Below, piece after piece: positions 28,301 through 36,376 of a DNA stretch of 64,000 nt; position 1 is the stretch's first letter, and every line of letters starts with the position of its first letter. The DNA is taken from the NCBI RefSeq assembly GCF_012027425.1, contig NZ_SNUE01000006.1, positions 1 to 64,000 of the forward strand, in the 5' to 3' direction. The notes beneath the pieces are model-generated. The model was not told the origin of the DNA. It worked only from the letters and a program-made list of their open reading frames with translations, and did no database searches. This DNA comes from Thermococcus sp. MV5. GTDB taxonomy: Archaea; Methanobacteriota_B; Thermococci; Thermococcales; Thermococcaceae. The position numbers and the translations under genes are program-made.

Positions 28301-28811
28301 AATAACTACAAGGGGTCTTGAAGTTGTGAGGAGAGATTGGAGTGAAATAGCCAAGGAAACTCAAGCCAAGGTATTGGAAGCAATACTCAGGGAAGGAAGT
28401 GTCGAAAAAGCGGTAGAAATAGTAAAAAGCGTTGTAGAGAAAATAGCCAAATATAAAGTACCTCTTGAAAAGCTTGTCATTCACGAACAAATTACAAGAG
28501 AATTAAAAGACTATAAGGCAATTGGTCCGCATGTGGCAATAGCAAAAAGGCTTGCAGCAAAGGGCATAAAAGTGAAACCCGGTACAATAATAAGCTACAT
28601 TGTTCTTAAGGGGGGAGGAAAGATAAGCGATAGAGTAGTCTTGCTTACAGAATACGACCCAAGAAAGCACAGATATGACCCTGACTACTATATAGATAAC
28701 CAAGTCCTTCCGGCAGTTTTAAGAATACTTGAAGCGTTTGGCTATAAAAAAGATGATCTAAAATACCAAAGATCAAAGCAAACTGGCCTAGAAGCGTGGC
28801 TTAGAAGATGA
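25320..28811 (+). CDS. pol: Family B DNA polymerase precursor containing an intein
   Basis: The replicative/repair DNA polymerase, 1163 residues before splicing and 774 after, the length of Vent-type enzymes. The N-terminal domain is followed by the 3'-5' exonuclease with [20 protein letters not shown] and the later [12 protein letters not shown]. The polymerase domain has motif A (DFRSLYPSI), motif B ([10 protein letters not shown]) and motif C (YAD-TDG). Motif C is split by the intein, so the enzyme cannot be active before splicing. The ATG is preceded by GGTGG. The 3' end overlaps the convergent UPF0200 gene by 24 bases. From memory the exteins are closest to the T. litoralis polymerase. 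Confidence 0.98.
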   Translation: MILSTDYITKDGKPIVRIFKKENGEFKIELDPHFRPYIYALLRDDSAIEEIMEIKGERHGKTVRIVDAIKVKKKFLRRPVEVWKLIFEHPQDVPAMRGKIRSHPAVVDIYEYDIPFAKRYLIDKGLIPMEGEEDLKLLAFDIETFYHEGDEFGKGEIIMISYADDNEAGVITWKRINLPYVHVVSNEREMIKRFVQIIKEKDPDVIITYNGDNFDLPYLIKRAEKLGVRLLLGRDKEHPEPKMQRMGDSFAVEIKGRIHFDLFPVVRRTVNLPTYTLEAVYETVLGKQKTKLGAEEIAAIWETEEGMKKLAQYSMEDAKATYELGREFFPMEAELAKVIGQSVWDVSRSSTGNLVEWYMLRVAYERNELAPNKPSDEEYKRRLRTTYLGGYVKEPEKGLWGNIVYLDFRSLYPSIIVTHNVSPDTLEREGCQNYEVAPIVGYRFCKDFPGFIPSILENLIETRQEVKKRMKSTTDPVEKKMLDYRQRALKILANSYYGYQGYPKARWYSKECAESVTAWGRYYIEMSIREIEEKFGFKVLYADSVTGDTEVIIRENGQVKFVKIEDLFKKVDYVIGEKEYSLLKGVEALTLNEDGKLVWKRVPYVMRHKTHKNIFRVWITNEWYLDVTEDHSLIGYLTTSHKKTIKKIGERFTEVKPLEIGKKVHSLITINGSFIQRGKATELGKRFWELIGLLVGDGNWGGNSHWARYYVGLACGNDKEEIIRKVLEPLKQANIISNYYDKSKKGDLSILSKRLVHFLTRHFKDKHGNKRIPGFMVRLPQEYVEAFLRGIFTADGTVILRHSVPEVRLTNVDEKLLKDIKKLLWIVGISNSIFRESSPNRYLGRETGTYSKHLRIRDKKKFAKRVGFILERKQQKLLQNLKDPLRRRNYEGLEFDLVPVKNVEKIKYEGYVYDIEVEDTHRFFANGILVHNTDGFYATLPGEKPENIKKKAKEFLDYINSKLPGLLELEYEGFYLRGFFVTKKRYAVIDEDGRITTRGLEVVRRDWSEIAKETQAKVLEAILREGSVEKAVEIVKSVVEKIAKYKVPLEKLVIHEQITRELKDYKAIGPHVAIAKRLAAKGIKVKPGTIISYIVLKGGGKISDRVVLLTEYDPRKHRYDPDYYIDNQVLPAVLRILEAFGYKKDDLKYQRSKQTGLEAWLRR
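26949..28115 (+). other. Intein with LAGLIDADG homing endonuclease in the polymerase
   Basis: 389 codons (residues 544-932) inserted between YAD and TDG, the pol-c site also used in T. litoralis. Splicing residues are intact: Ser at the first position, a TEDH block B motif, VYDIEV at block F, C-terminal His-Asn, and Thr as the first extein residue. Two dodecapeptide motifs, LIGLLVGDG and LRGIFTADG, keep their acidic catalytic residues, so the homing endonuclease is probably active. There is no frameshift or stop. Confidence 0.95.
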
Positions 28812-29372
28812 AGACCTCTTTTTTATCCTAAGGTTTTCTGCAAGCCTTTCTATTTCCCTACGAAAGTCTGTTATATGGTTTTCATTCACAATTAGGTAAT
28901 CCGCTAGAGCGATAACATTTCCAATGCCAAATTTAAGTTCTTTCCAATCCCTCGCCTCAAATTCACTCCATGTTCTTGGATCATCACTTCGTCCTCTTCT
29001 GTTAAGTCGTTCAAATCTCCGTTTTGGAGAAGAATGGACTGCTATTATGATAATTTCCTCTTCAGGAAATGCATCTTTAAACGTTTGGATTTCATCTAAA
29101 GATCGTACTCCATCAATTATAACAGCCTTGTTAGTTTTCAAAAGCTCTTTTACTCGTGGTACTGTGAGTTTTGCCACTGCATTGTCTCCAAGTTCTTGTC
29201 TTAACTGTATGCTCACACTATTCATACCTTCTGGTGTTCTGGGCATCCCTCTTTTATCGGCTTCCTCTCTTACAATATCTCCCATAGAAACGTGAGGCAC
29301 ACCGTATTTTCCAAAAATTCTTACTATTTGACCTTTTCCAGATCCCGGCATTCCTACTACACAGATTATCAT
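28788..29372 (-). CDS. UPF0200 family P-loop kinase-like protein
   Basis: 194 residues resembling adenylate/dephospho-CoA kinases. It has the P-loop VGMPGSGKG, a switch-like GDIVREE, and DGVRSLDEI in the Walker B position, with LNRRGRSDD as a lid. This archaeal family has no firmly known substrate. The frame opens at 29417, but the ATG at 29372 gives the normal N-terminus MIICVVG. It lies downstream of hel308 in the same direction and converges with pol, overlapping its last 24 bases. Confidence 0.82.
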   Translation of the reverse strand: MIICVVGMPGSGKGQIVRIFGKYGVPHVSMGDIVREEADKRGMPRTPEGMNSVSIQLRQELGDNAVAKLTVPRVKELLKTNKAVIIDGVRSLDEIQTFKDAFPEEEIIIIAVHSSPKRRFERLNRRGRSDDPRTWSEFEARDWKELKFGIGNVIALADYLIVNENHITDFRREIERLAENLRIKKRSSSSKPRF

Positions 29373-29413
29373 TGCCCACACCCATCTAAAGTGGAAAGCC
29401 TTAAAAAAGTTGC

Positions 29414-31600
29414 TCATTTGAAAAATGCATCTAGAGTTCCCTTCTTGGCCTTTTTCTTCTCTCGAACCTTTGGTAATTCAACCCCAAAGTGCTGATAAAT
29501 CTTCTCTAAAACCCCGATACCAATACCCTCTACCCTGAGGAGTTCACTTGGTTTTGCTTTTACAATATCTTCTATTCCTTTGAAGCCAGCATTGTAGAGA
29601 GCTCTAGCTCTCTTTCTTCCCACCATTGGCAGGGTAATAAGCTCAAGAAGCTCTTCCCTAACCCCATGTTTAACTCGTATATGGAGCTTTTTCAAAAACT
29701 CAATAACATCAGACTTGGGATTGAAAATCTTGTATAGTTCTATCAAAGAATACATTAACCAGTCTACAAGTTCCAATACTCTATAAAGATCACCCGTGTC
29801 TATTTCGTAGGTTTCAAGAATTTTCGCTTCATTTACTTCATTAATCCAGTCAAGGAGGAGTTTTGCAGTTTTTACCTCCCCCAAAAACTTTTCGAATTTG
29901 TAATCCTCCCAGTAGGGGATACTTTGGTATAAGTATTCTTCCATTTCATAAGCATAATCCAGGAGGTCTTCTTGTTCTTTTCGCCTTACTCTTAAAGAAG
30001 TCATGTCAGGAGTTGAAGCTAAAAGTTGAAAAACCCCTAATGGGTTTGGATTTTTCTCAAGCATTTCAAACGCATCTTTGAATTTCTTGGCCGTCAATGG
30101 ATCGAGATACAACTGAGAAGTCCTAATGCCAAATGGGAGTGGCATGAAGTGGTCATTTAGGTCAATATCTATGAACTCATTTTCAAGGAGGAAGTATACT
30201 ATACTTTTCGCCTTACCCTCAAGCGCTTCTAGATTCTTTCGCTGATGATAATAGAAAGTTCTTTCGAGAAAGTTAATTAATTCTTTAAAGTTTCCAACTC
30301 CGAAATTGGTTATCAGTGCTAGAATTTGGCTTCTGAAAGATGCTTCGTTTGAGAGCATTGAAAAGAGTTTTTCTGGCTTGCCCATAATATATCTTTTCAT
30401 GATGTTTTCTGGCTTTTCTGTTTTTGCCACTATAATTGCCTGGCCTTCTCTGTCATATTTTGGTCTTCCCGCTCTTCCCATCATCTGTTGGATCTCAAGA
30501 ACGGGGATATCAGTCCACCCAAAATTTGAATAACGCTTGGTATCTCGGATAATAACACGGAAAGCAGGAAGATTAAGTCCAGCACTTAATGTTGGAGTTG
30601 CTGTTATTGCTTTAATAAGCCCTTCTCTAAACATATCCTCTATGATCGAACGTTCTGTCCTTCCCAAACCCGCATGGTGGAATGCAACACCCTTTGCCAA
30701 GGATTCTTTAAGCTTCTCATTCGTTGGAGTATTTTCAAGTTCATTTGTCAATTGCCTTAGCCTTCTTTCTTCTGGCTTTGTTAAAAATCTTGATATTTTT
30801 CCACCCAAAAGAAGGGCCTCCCTTTCAGCACTTCTTCTGGTGTTAACAAAAATTAATGCCTGCTTGCCTTTCTTTATGGCATCAAGAACGAGAGAGTCCC
30901 ACTGACTTGGAAACTTTTCTATGTTTCCATCCTCCCAGAAAAGCTGACCATGATAAAAAACACCTCTTTTTAAATTAACTGGTCTCCACTCACTCACAAC
31001 TAATTCTGCATTTAACCACTCAGCGACTTCTTCTGCATTCCCAACAGTAGCACTTAAACCAAGGATTTGAGCTTTATCCATTAGATGAGAGAGAATCATT
31101 TCGAGAGTTGCTCCTCTATCATAGGAACCAAGAAGATGGATTTCATCGGCCACTACGAGCCTAATATCCTTTATCCATGGAGATTTATGTCGTAAGAGGG
31201 AGTCAAATTTCTCAGAAGTGGCTATGATGATATCATATTTCCCAAGCCAGCTTTCGGTACTGTCATAATCTCCAGTAGTCATGGCAATTTTGATTCCCAA
31301 TTTTTCCCAGAATTTAAATTCTTTGTATTTTTCCTCAGCAAGAGCCTTTAAAGGAACAAGATAAATAGCCTTACTCTTTTCGTGAAGGATTTTATTGACC
31401 ATGACAATTTCTGCAACGAGGGTTTTTCCAGAGGCAGTTGGAATCGCTAAAACTAAATTTCTTCCCTTAAGTACTCCAGTTCTTAGGGCATCCGCTTGAG
31501 GTGGATAAAGCATTTCTATGCCTCTCTCCTGAATTAGCCTTATTATCCTCTCGTCTACTCCAAGTGATTTAAGTTCACTAACCTCCATAGCCATCATCAT
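29414..31600 (-). CDS. hel308: Hel308/Hjm superfamily 2 DNA helicase
   Basis: A 3'-5' ATP-dependent helicase that acts at stalled forks, about 720-730 residues. Motifs: Q-motif-like YPPQADAL, Walker A IPTASGKT, DEIH, SATVGN, GRAGRPKYD, then a winged-helix and ratchet region and a C-terminal helix-hairpin-helix (PMVGRKRARALYN). The last residues KGTLDAFF look like a PCNA-binding PIP box. A TATA box at 31617-31624 predicts transcription start near 31595, so translation probably begins at one of the clustered ATGs at 31600, 31597, 31594 or 31588 with no leader. Confidence 0.93.
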   Translation of the reverse strand: MMMAMEVSELKSLGVDERIIRLIQERGIEMLYPPQADALRTGVLKGRNLVLAIPTASGKTLVAEIVMVNKILHEKSKAIYLVPLKALAEEKYKEFKFWEKLGIKIAMTTGDYDSTESWLGKYDIIIATSEKFDSLLRHKSPWIKDIRLVVADEIHLLGSYDRGATLEMILSHLMDKAQILGLSATVGNAEEVAEWLNAELVVSEWRPVNLKRGVFYHGQLFWEDGNIEKFPSQWDSLVLDAIKKGKQALIFVNTRRSAEREALLLGGKISRFLTKPEERRLRQLTNELENTPTNEKLKESLAKGVAFHHAGLGRTERSIIEDMFREGLIKAITATPTLSAGLNLPAFRVIIRDTKRYSNFGWTDIPVLEIQQMMGRAGRPKYDREGQAIIVAKTEKPENIMKRYIMGKPEKLFSMLSNEASFRSQILALITNFGVGNFKELINFLERTFYYHQRKNLEALEGKAKSIVYFLLENEFIDIDLNDHFMPLPFGIRTSQLYLDPLTAKKFKDAFEMLEKNPNPLGVFQLLASTPDMTSLRVRRKEQEDLLDYAYEMEEYLYQSIPYWEDYKFEKFLGEVKTAKLLLDWINEVNEAKILETYEIDTGDLYRVLELVDWLMYSLIELYKIFNPKSDVIEFLKKLHIRVKHGVREELLELITLPMVGRKRARALYNAGFKGIEDIVKAKPSELLRVEGIGIGVLEKIYQHFGVELPKVREKKKAKKGTLDAFFK

Positions 31601-31616
31601 GCCTATGAGAAAAGCG

Positions 31617-31624
31617 TTTATATA
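31617..31624. promoter_or_regulatory. Near-palindromic TATA box shared by hel308 and the divergent gene
   Basis: TTTATATA reads as a TATA box on both strands. About 25 bases away on the minus side are the hel308 ATGs (31588-31600), and about 25 bases away on the plus side is the ATG at 31647. The whole spacer is under 60 bases, so one box may serve two leaderless transcripts. Confidence 0.5.
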
Positions 31625-31646
31625 GCTTTTTGATGTAATGACTTCC

Positions 31647-32234
31647 ATGAAAATCGAGATACCATATCTAGTGGTTGATATTAATGGAAAGCTCTTTATG
31701 ATGGATGCTTATTTCTCAAAGAAAGTCGAAAAGATCGAACATGTCAGTGTCCTTATTAAGAAATTTGACAGAAGCCTACGTAAAGATCCACGTACTCCAC
31801 TTCCAAACTTAATTGATGAAGAAAACGTGGAGTATTTTATCAAGGATGTCTTTAAAAAGGTATACCATCGCTCAGGCAAGAAACTAGATGAAAGACTTCG
31901 CCATATTCGCAAGTGGAATCTTTTCCGACTATTTGGGATTCCAAGCGGGTTTAAGAGACATAAAGAGAAAGACGAAGAATTGGCAAGAGAAAATCGAGAA
32001 AGTCTTTTAGCACTAGCACTTCTCCAAAAAGTTCTTGGAATTAAAAACCCCCAAGAACTTGAGAATGTGGAAATAAAAGCTATAGAATGGAGATACTACA
32101 CAATTGAAATCAAAAAAGATGGTATATATAATGAAAAAGGAAAAAAAGACCCAATTTATACGGAACTTATGGAGAGAGACAATGGGTTTGCAGCATCCAT
32201 TCATGCTTTTGAATACAACCAACAGGCCACATAG
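31647..32234 (+). CDS. Hypothetical protein
   Basis: 195 residues, rich in Lys, Arg and Glu, with no motif that I can assign. A helical, strongly basic middle (about 60-130) is flanked by beta-like ends. It is divergent from hel308 and shares its promoter region, hinting at a nucleic-acid-related role, which is inference only. The start is the ATG at 31647, with no ribosome site and a TATA box 25 bases upstream, as for leaderless genes. The 3' end overlaps oppF by 34 bases on the opposite strand. Confidence 0.6.
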   Translation: MKIEIPYLVVDINGKLFMMDAYFSKKVEKIEHVSVLIKKFDRSLRKDPRTPLPNLIDEENVEYFIKDVFKKVYHRSGKKLDERLRHIRKWNLFRLFGIPSGFKRHKEKDEELARENRESLLALALLQKVLGIKNPQELENVEIKAIEWRYYTIEIKKDGIYNEKGKKDPIYTELMERDNGFAASIHAFEYNQQAT

Positions 32235-33175
32235 TGGTCTTTCTCTACTTCTACTAATGGAGGCTCGTCTGTTTTACATATACTTTTTGCGTAGGGACAT
32301 CTTGGATGAAATCTACATCCACTTGGCGGATTTATTGGACTTGGGGGTTCTCCACTAATCTTCTGTCTTTTGGCCTTTAACTCTTCAGCGAGCTCTGGAT
32401 CGGGAACTGGTATTGCTGAGAGCAGGAATTGGGTATATGGATGTAACGGATTCTCGAAGATTCTCTCTGCAGGGCCAACTTCTACAAGTTTTCCTAGATA
32501 CATCACGCCCATTCTGTGACTCATGTACTTAACAACTCCAAGGTCATGAGAAATAAAAAGATATGTAAATCCAAAGTCGTATTGAAGGTCCTTCAGCATG
32601 TTTAGGATGTTTGCTTGTACTGAAACATCAAGTGCTGAGGTGGGTTCGTCTAACACGATAAATTCTGGTTTTAATGCCAATAGTCGAGCTAGTGCTATTC
32701 TCTGTCTTTGACCACCACTAAATTCATGAGGATAACGATACAAGTGCGTTTCGTTCAATCCAACACTTTCTAAAAGCTTAACTACAAACTCCTCTGGATC
32801 ATCTACATGAATTCCATGAAATCTTACAGGTTCCATTATAATTTCAAAAACAGTTTGTCTTGGGTTAAGGGAGGAGTATGGGTCTTGGAACATTATCTGG
32901 GCGTCTTTACGGAACTGTTTGAGCTCTTCGCCTTTAAGTTCTGTAACGTTTTTTCCTTTGAATATTATTTCTCCACTAGTAGGCTCTATAAGCCTCAGTA
33001 TTGTCCTTCCGGTTGTTGTTTTTCCACACCCACTTTCTCCCACTAGTCCAAAGGTTTCACCCTTGTAAATTTCGAAACTTATATCATCTACTGCTTTTAC
33101 ATAGCCCTTTGTGAAGAATAATCCTTTAACTGGGAAGTATTTCTTCAAATGTTTAACTTCGAGTACTTTCTCCAT
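32201..33175 (-). CDS. oppF: Peptide ABC transporter ATPase OppF/DppF
   Basis: 324 residues. Walker A GESGCGKTT, signature SGGQRQRIALARLL, Walker B FIVLDEP and the switch His in LFISHDLG are all intact. The C-terminal oligopeptide-transporter extension carries cysteines in GCRFHPRCPYAKSIC, a conserved feature that often holds a [4Fe-4S] cluster. It is last in the operon oppA-B-C-D-F and pairs with OppD to power peptide import. Confidence 0.95.
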   Translation of the reverse strand: MEKVLEVKHLKKYFPVKGLFFTKGYVKAVDDISFEIYKGETFGLVGESGCGKTTTGRTILRLIEPTSGEIIFKGKNVTELKGEELKQFRKDAQIMFQDPYSSLNPRQTVFEIIMEPVRFHGIHVDDPEEFVVKLLESVGLNETHLYRYPHEFSGGQRQRIALARLLALKPEFIVLDEPTSALDVSVQANILNMLKDLQYDFGFTYLFISHDLGVVKYMSHRMGVMYLGKLVEVGPAERIFENPLHPYTQFLLSAIPVPDPELAEELKAKRQKISGEPPSPINPPSGCRFHPRCPYAKSICKTDEPPLVEVEKDHYVACWLYSKA

Positions 33176-33184
33176 GGTATCACC

Positions 33185-34162
33185 TCAGTAAAGATGACAT
33201 GCAACAAAGTGCCCATCTTCTATTTCCACTAATTCGGGTATTTTCTGCTTACAAATCTCCGTGGCAAACGGACATCTTGGATGGAATCTACATCCACCAG
33301 GAGGAGTTATTAAGTTTGGTACTGTTCCAGGAATTGCTTCTAAACGCTCAATTTTTGTCATTGGATTTGGAACAGCATTTAGAAGGCCTTTTGTATATGG
33401 ATGCAGCGGATTGTTAAATATCTGTTTCACATTTCCTATTTCCACAATTTTTCCTGCGTACATGACTGCTACTCTATCAGCAGTTTCTGCAACGACACCT
33501 AAATTATGGGTAATTAGGATAACAGTTGCATGGTATTTCGATTTAAGCTCATTTATCAAATCCAAAATTTGAGCCTGAACCGTTACATCGAGTGCAGTTG
33601 TAGGTTCGTCAGCTATGAGTACCTTTGGATTATTCGCAATTCCAGTTCCGATGACAACTCTCTGTTTCATACCACCACTGAGTTCATGTGGGTAGTTGTG
33701 AACTCTCTTCTCTGGATCGGGGATTAAAACAGATCTTAATATATCAACAGCCCTTCTAATACCCTCTTTTATATTTTTTATTCTTCCATGAACTTCCATA
33801 CCCTCTGCTATTTGATAGCCCACATTATATAATGGATCAAGAGAAGCGTGGGGATCCTGAAATATGTACGCTATCTCGTTTCCTCTGATCTCCCTAATTT
33901 CTTCTTCGTTTAATTGCAACAAATCAACAGGACCTTTCTCCGAATAATAGACTACCTTCCCACCTACTATTCTTCCGGGACTTTCTATAAGTTGAGTTAA
34001 AGCTCTTGAAGTTACGCTTTTTCCACATCCTGTTTCTCCTACTAAGGCAAAAGTTTCACCTTTGTAAACGTCAAAGGAGACTTTTTCAATGGCTTTTACT
34101 ATTCCTGCATATGTATAAAAGTGAACGGTTAGGTCTCTAACTTGGAGTATGGGCTCAGGCAT
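33185..34162 (-). CDS. oppD: Peptide ABC transporter ATPase OppD/DppD
   Basis: 325 residues with Walker A GETGCGKSV, signature SGGMKQRVVIG, Walker B VLIADEP, the H-loop in LITHNLG, and the C-terminal GCRFHPRCPFATEIC cysteine cluster. It is the partner of OppF, separated by 9 bases, and starts within the last codons of oppC. Confidence 0.95.
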   Translation of the reverse strand: MPEPILQVRDLTVHFYTYAGIVKAIEKVSFDVYKGETFALVGETGCGKSVTSRALTQLIESPGRIVGGKVVYYSEKGPVDLLQLNEEEIREIRGNEIAYIFQDPHASLDPLYNVGYQIAEGMEVHGRIKNIKEGIRRAVDILRSVLIPDPEKRVHNYPHELSGGMKQRVVIGTGIANNPKVLIADEPTTALDVTVQAQILDLINELKSKYHATVILITHNLGVVAETADRVAVMYAGKIVEIGNVKQIFNNPLHPYTKGLLNAVPNPMTKIERLEAIPGTVPNLITPPGGCRFHPRCPFATEICKQKIPELVEIEDGHFVACHLY

Positions 34163-35309
34163 TTTCCTCTCCCTCCTTTTTCCTCCTTTTAACCTTGAAC
34201 TCTATGCTCCTTCTTGTCTTTGGATCTAAAATGTCTCTAAGTCCATCTCCAAGCAAGTTCCATCCTAGTGCTACAAACATTACTATTAGACCGGGGTAGA
34301 AGACTAACCACCAGGCCTTTGGGAAGTACTGGGCACCATCATATACTATTCTTCCCCAATCTGCAATTGGGGGTGTTGCTCCCAGCCCTAAGAAGCTCAA
34401 TCCTGCTTCCATCAGAACCACGCTACCAAAATCCAAAGTTATGTACACTAATATTGGGCCCACTATGTTTGGTAAGATGTGCTTAAACATTATAGTCCAC
34501 GAACTGAGACCAATAGCTCTAGCAGCTTCTATGTACAGTTTTTCTTTTTCTGTTAGCGTTGATCCTCTTGTAATTCTAGCATAAACTGGCCACCAGACTA
34601 TTATCATTGCTAGAATTACTGAAAGTAATCTCCCCAAATTACCGGCTTCTCTTACATCCAATGCAAATAACCATAAGACAAACTTTTGAAGGAATGCATA
34701 ACTTTCGATAAAGCCTTGAATTCTATCAGGGAGTACTGCAGATAGTGCAATTGCTAGAATTAGAGCTGGAAATGCTAAAAACATATCAGTTATACGCATT
34801 AAGAGCTCGTCAACTTTGCCTCCTTTGTATCCTGCCAAGAGACCCAAGATTATACCGATAGGCACTCCAAGAGAGATGACTATTATTGAGACAACGAAAG
34901 ATGTTCTTGCCCCACTTAAAATTAAGCTCAGTAAGTCTCTTCCAAAGTGATCAGCCCCTAGTGGATAAGTTATTGTTGTATCTGCAAATTCTAAATGGGC
35001 TTCACTTCCTGGTGGAGCAAGGATCACTTGAGTAAAATTCATGGTATATAATGAGGGGAAGTAATTATACCTCCATGTTGCAAGTCTTGGTCCAAAAATG
35101 CCTAAAAGAATGAACATTACAACCAAGAAAACTCCTATTAAAGCGGGTGGTGATCTGTTAAGAGCATAAAGCATTAACCTCCATTCTTCCATTTTTGATT
35201 TGTTTTTCTTTTTCCAGTCTTTTTTGAACATGTTTATGAACGAACCAAGGCCATAAACTAGTTTATCAGCAATTTTGTCAAATATGTTCTTTTTATATTC
35301 CTCCTGCAT
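34155..35309 (-). CDS. oppC: Peptide ABC transporter permease OppC/DppC
   Basis: About 384 residues with six membrane segments and the EAA loop (YIEAARAIGLSSWTIMFKHILPN) contacting the ATPases. An N-terminal hydrophilic stretch of about 45 residues precedes the first membrane segment, and a long periplasmic loop (about 85-130) follows it. GAGGTGAG precedes the ATG at 35309, so that start is preferred over 35318. It overlaps oppD by 8 bases. Confidence 0.93.
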   Translation of the reverse strand: MQEEYKKNIFDKIADKLVYGLGSFINMFKKDWKKKNKSKMEEWRLMLYALNRSPPALIGVFLVVMFILLGIFGPRLATWRYNYFPSLYTMNFTQVILAPPGSEAHLEFADTTITYPLGADHFGRDLLSLILSGARTSFVVSIIVISLGVPIGIILGLLAGYKGGKVDELLMRITDMFLAFPALILAIALSAVLPDRIQGFIESYAFLQKFVLWLFALDVREAGNLGRLLSVILAMIIVWWPVYARITRGSTLTEKEKLYIEAARAIGLSSWTIMFKHILPNIVGPILVYITLDFGSVVLMEAGLSFLGLGATPPIADWGRIVYDGAQYFPKAWWLVFYPGLIVMFVALGWNLLGDGLRDILDPKTRRSIEFKVKRRKKEGEENA

Positions 35310-35321
35310 TTTTCTCACCTC

Positions 35322-36323
35322 TTAATACCTAACTCTTGGGTCTATTACTGCATAGAGGATGTCTACAACTAAATTAGCGGTGACGTATATCAACGCATAA
35401 ATGAAAGTTATTGCAACAATGACAGGGAAATCTAAGTTCTGGATCGATTGTATTGCATAGCTTCCCATACCAGGAAGAGCGAAAACAGTTTCTGTTATTG
35501 GTGTTCCCCCAAGTAGGCCTCCAAACTGCAGACCTAGAACTGTGACTATAGGAACTAAAGCGTTTTTCAGGGCATGTCTATAGATTCTAAGTTTTGGAAC
35601 ACCCTTTGCCTTTAGGAACCCAATGTAATCCCCACTTATCGCCTCTAGGAAGGAGTTTCTCACAAATCTTGCTAATACTCCAGTTCCCATAAATCCAAGG
35701 ACAAACCCCGGGAGCCAGAATCTAGCCAAGTGTTGTTTAAACAACATAAAATCTCCCGTTAAGAGGGCATCTATTATAGGAATATGTGTTATTTGGGTGG
35801 CCGGGGTTGGAGGAACTCCAGCCAAGTTTGTTATTCTAAATTTCACAAAGAACACAAAAATCAGAAGATATCCCAGCCAAAAAACAGGAGTTGAAACACC
35901 AATTAGGGCAAAGATTCTAACTATCGTATCTATAATACTATTTCTCTTAAGAGCAGAGATTAATCCCAACGGAATTCCAATAATGAGCGTAAATATAAAG
36001 GCTATTATAGCCAATTGAAAAGTTACCGGAAATCTATCCCTTATATCATCAAGCACGGGATTCGAAGTTCTTGGGTCGATTAAGGTATTTGTAGCTATAC
36101 CCTTTACTAGAAATATATACTGTTCGTACCAAGGATCGTTTAGGTGGTATCGTTCTTTAATTCTTTCAACAGCTTCTGGAGATGCCTTTTCTCCACCAGC
36201 CCATGCCTTAGCAGGGTCGGCAGGAATTACATAAGCTATTAAAAAGACTATTAAAGTGACACCAATTATTGTGGGAATAAATGTGAGAATTCTTCTTATC
36301 AAGAATTTCTTGAGTTCAGCCAT
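35322..36323 (-). CDS. oppB: Peptide ABC transporter permease OppB/DppB
   Basis: 333 residues with six membrane segments, the N-terminal signature FIPTIIGVTLIVFLI, and the EAA loop GFLKAKGVPKLRIYRHALKNA. It forms the channel with OppC. GGAGG precedes the ATG. It is separated from oppA by about 50 bases. Confidence 0.94.
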   Translation of the reverse strand: MAELKKFLIRRILTFIPTIIGVTLIVFLIAYVIPADPAKAWAGGEKASPEAVERIKERYHLNDPWYEQYIFLVKGIATNTLIDPRTSNPVLDDIRDRFPVTFQLAIIAFIFTLIIGIPLGLISALKRNSIIDTIVRIFALIGVSTPVFWLGYLLIFVFFVKFRITNLAGVPPTPATQITHIPIIDALLTGDFMLFKQHLARFWLPGFVLGFMGTGVLARFVRNSFLEAISGDYIGFLKAKGVPKLRIYRHALKNALVPIVTVLGLQFGGLLGGTPITETVFALPGMGSYAIQSIQNLDFPVIVAITFIYALIYVTANLVVDILYAVIDPRVRY

Positions 36324-36376
36324 TTTTCTCCCTCCTTTTGTTTTTATCTATGAAATAAATTAAAAAAAGGAGAAAA

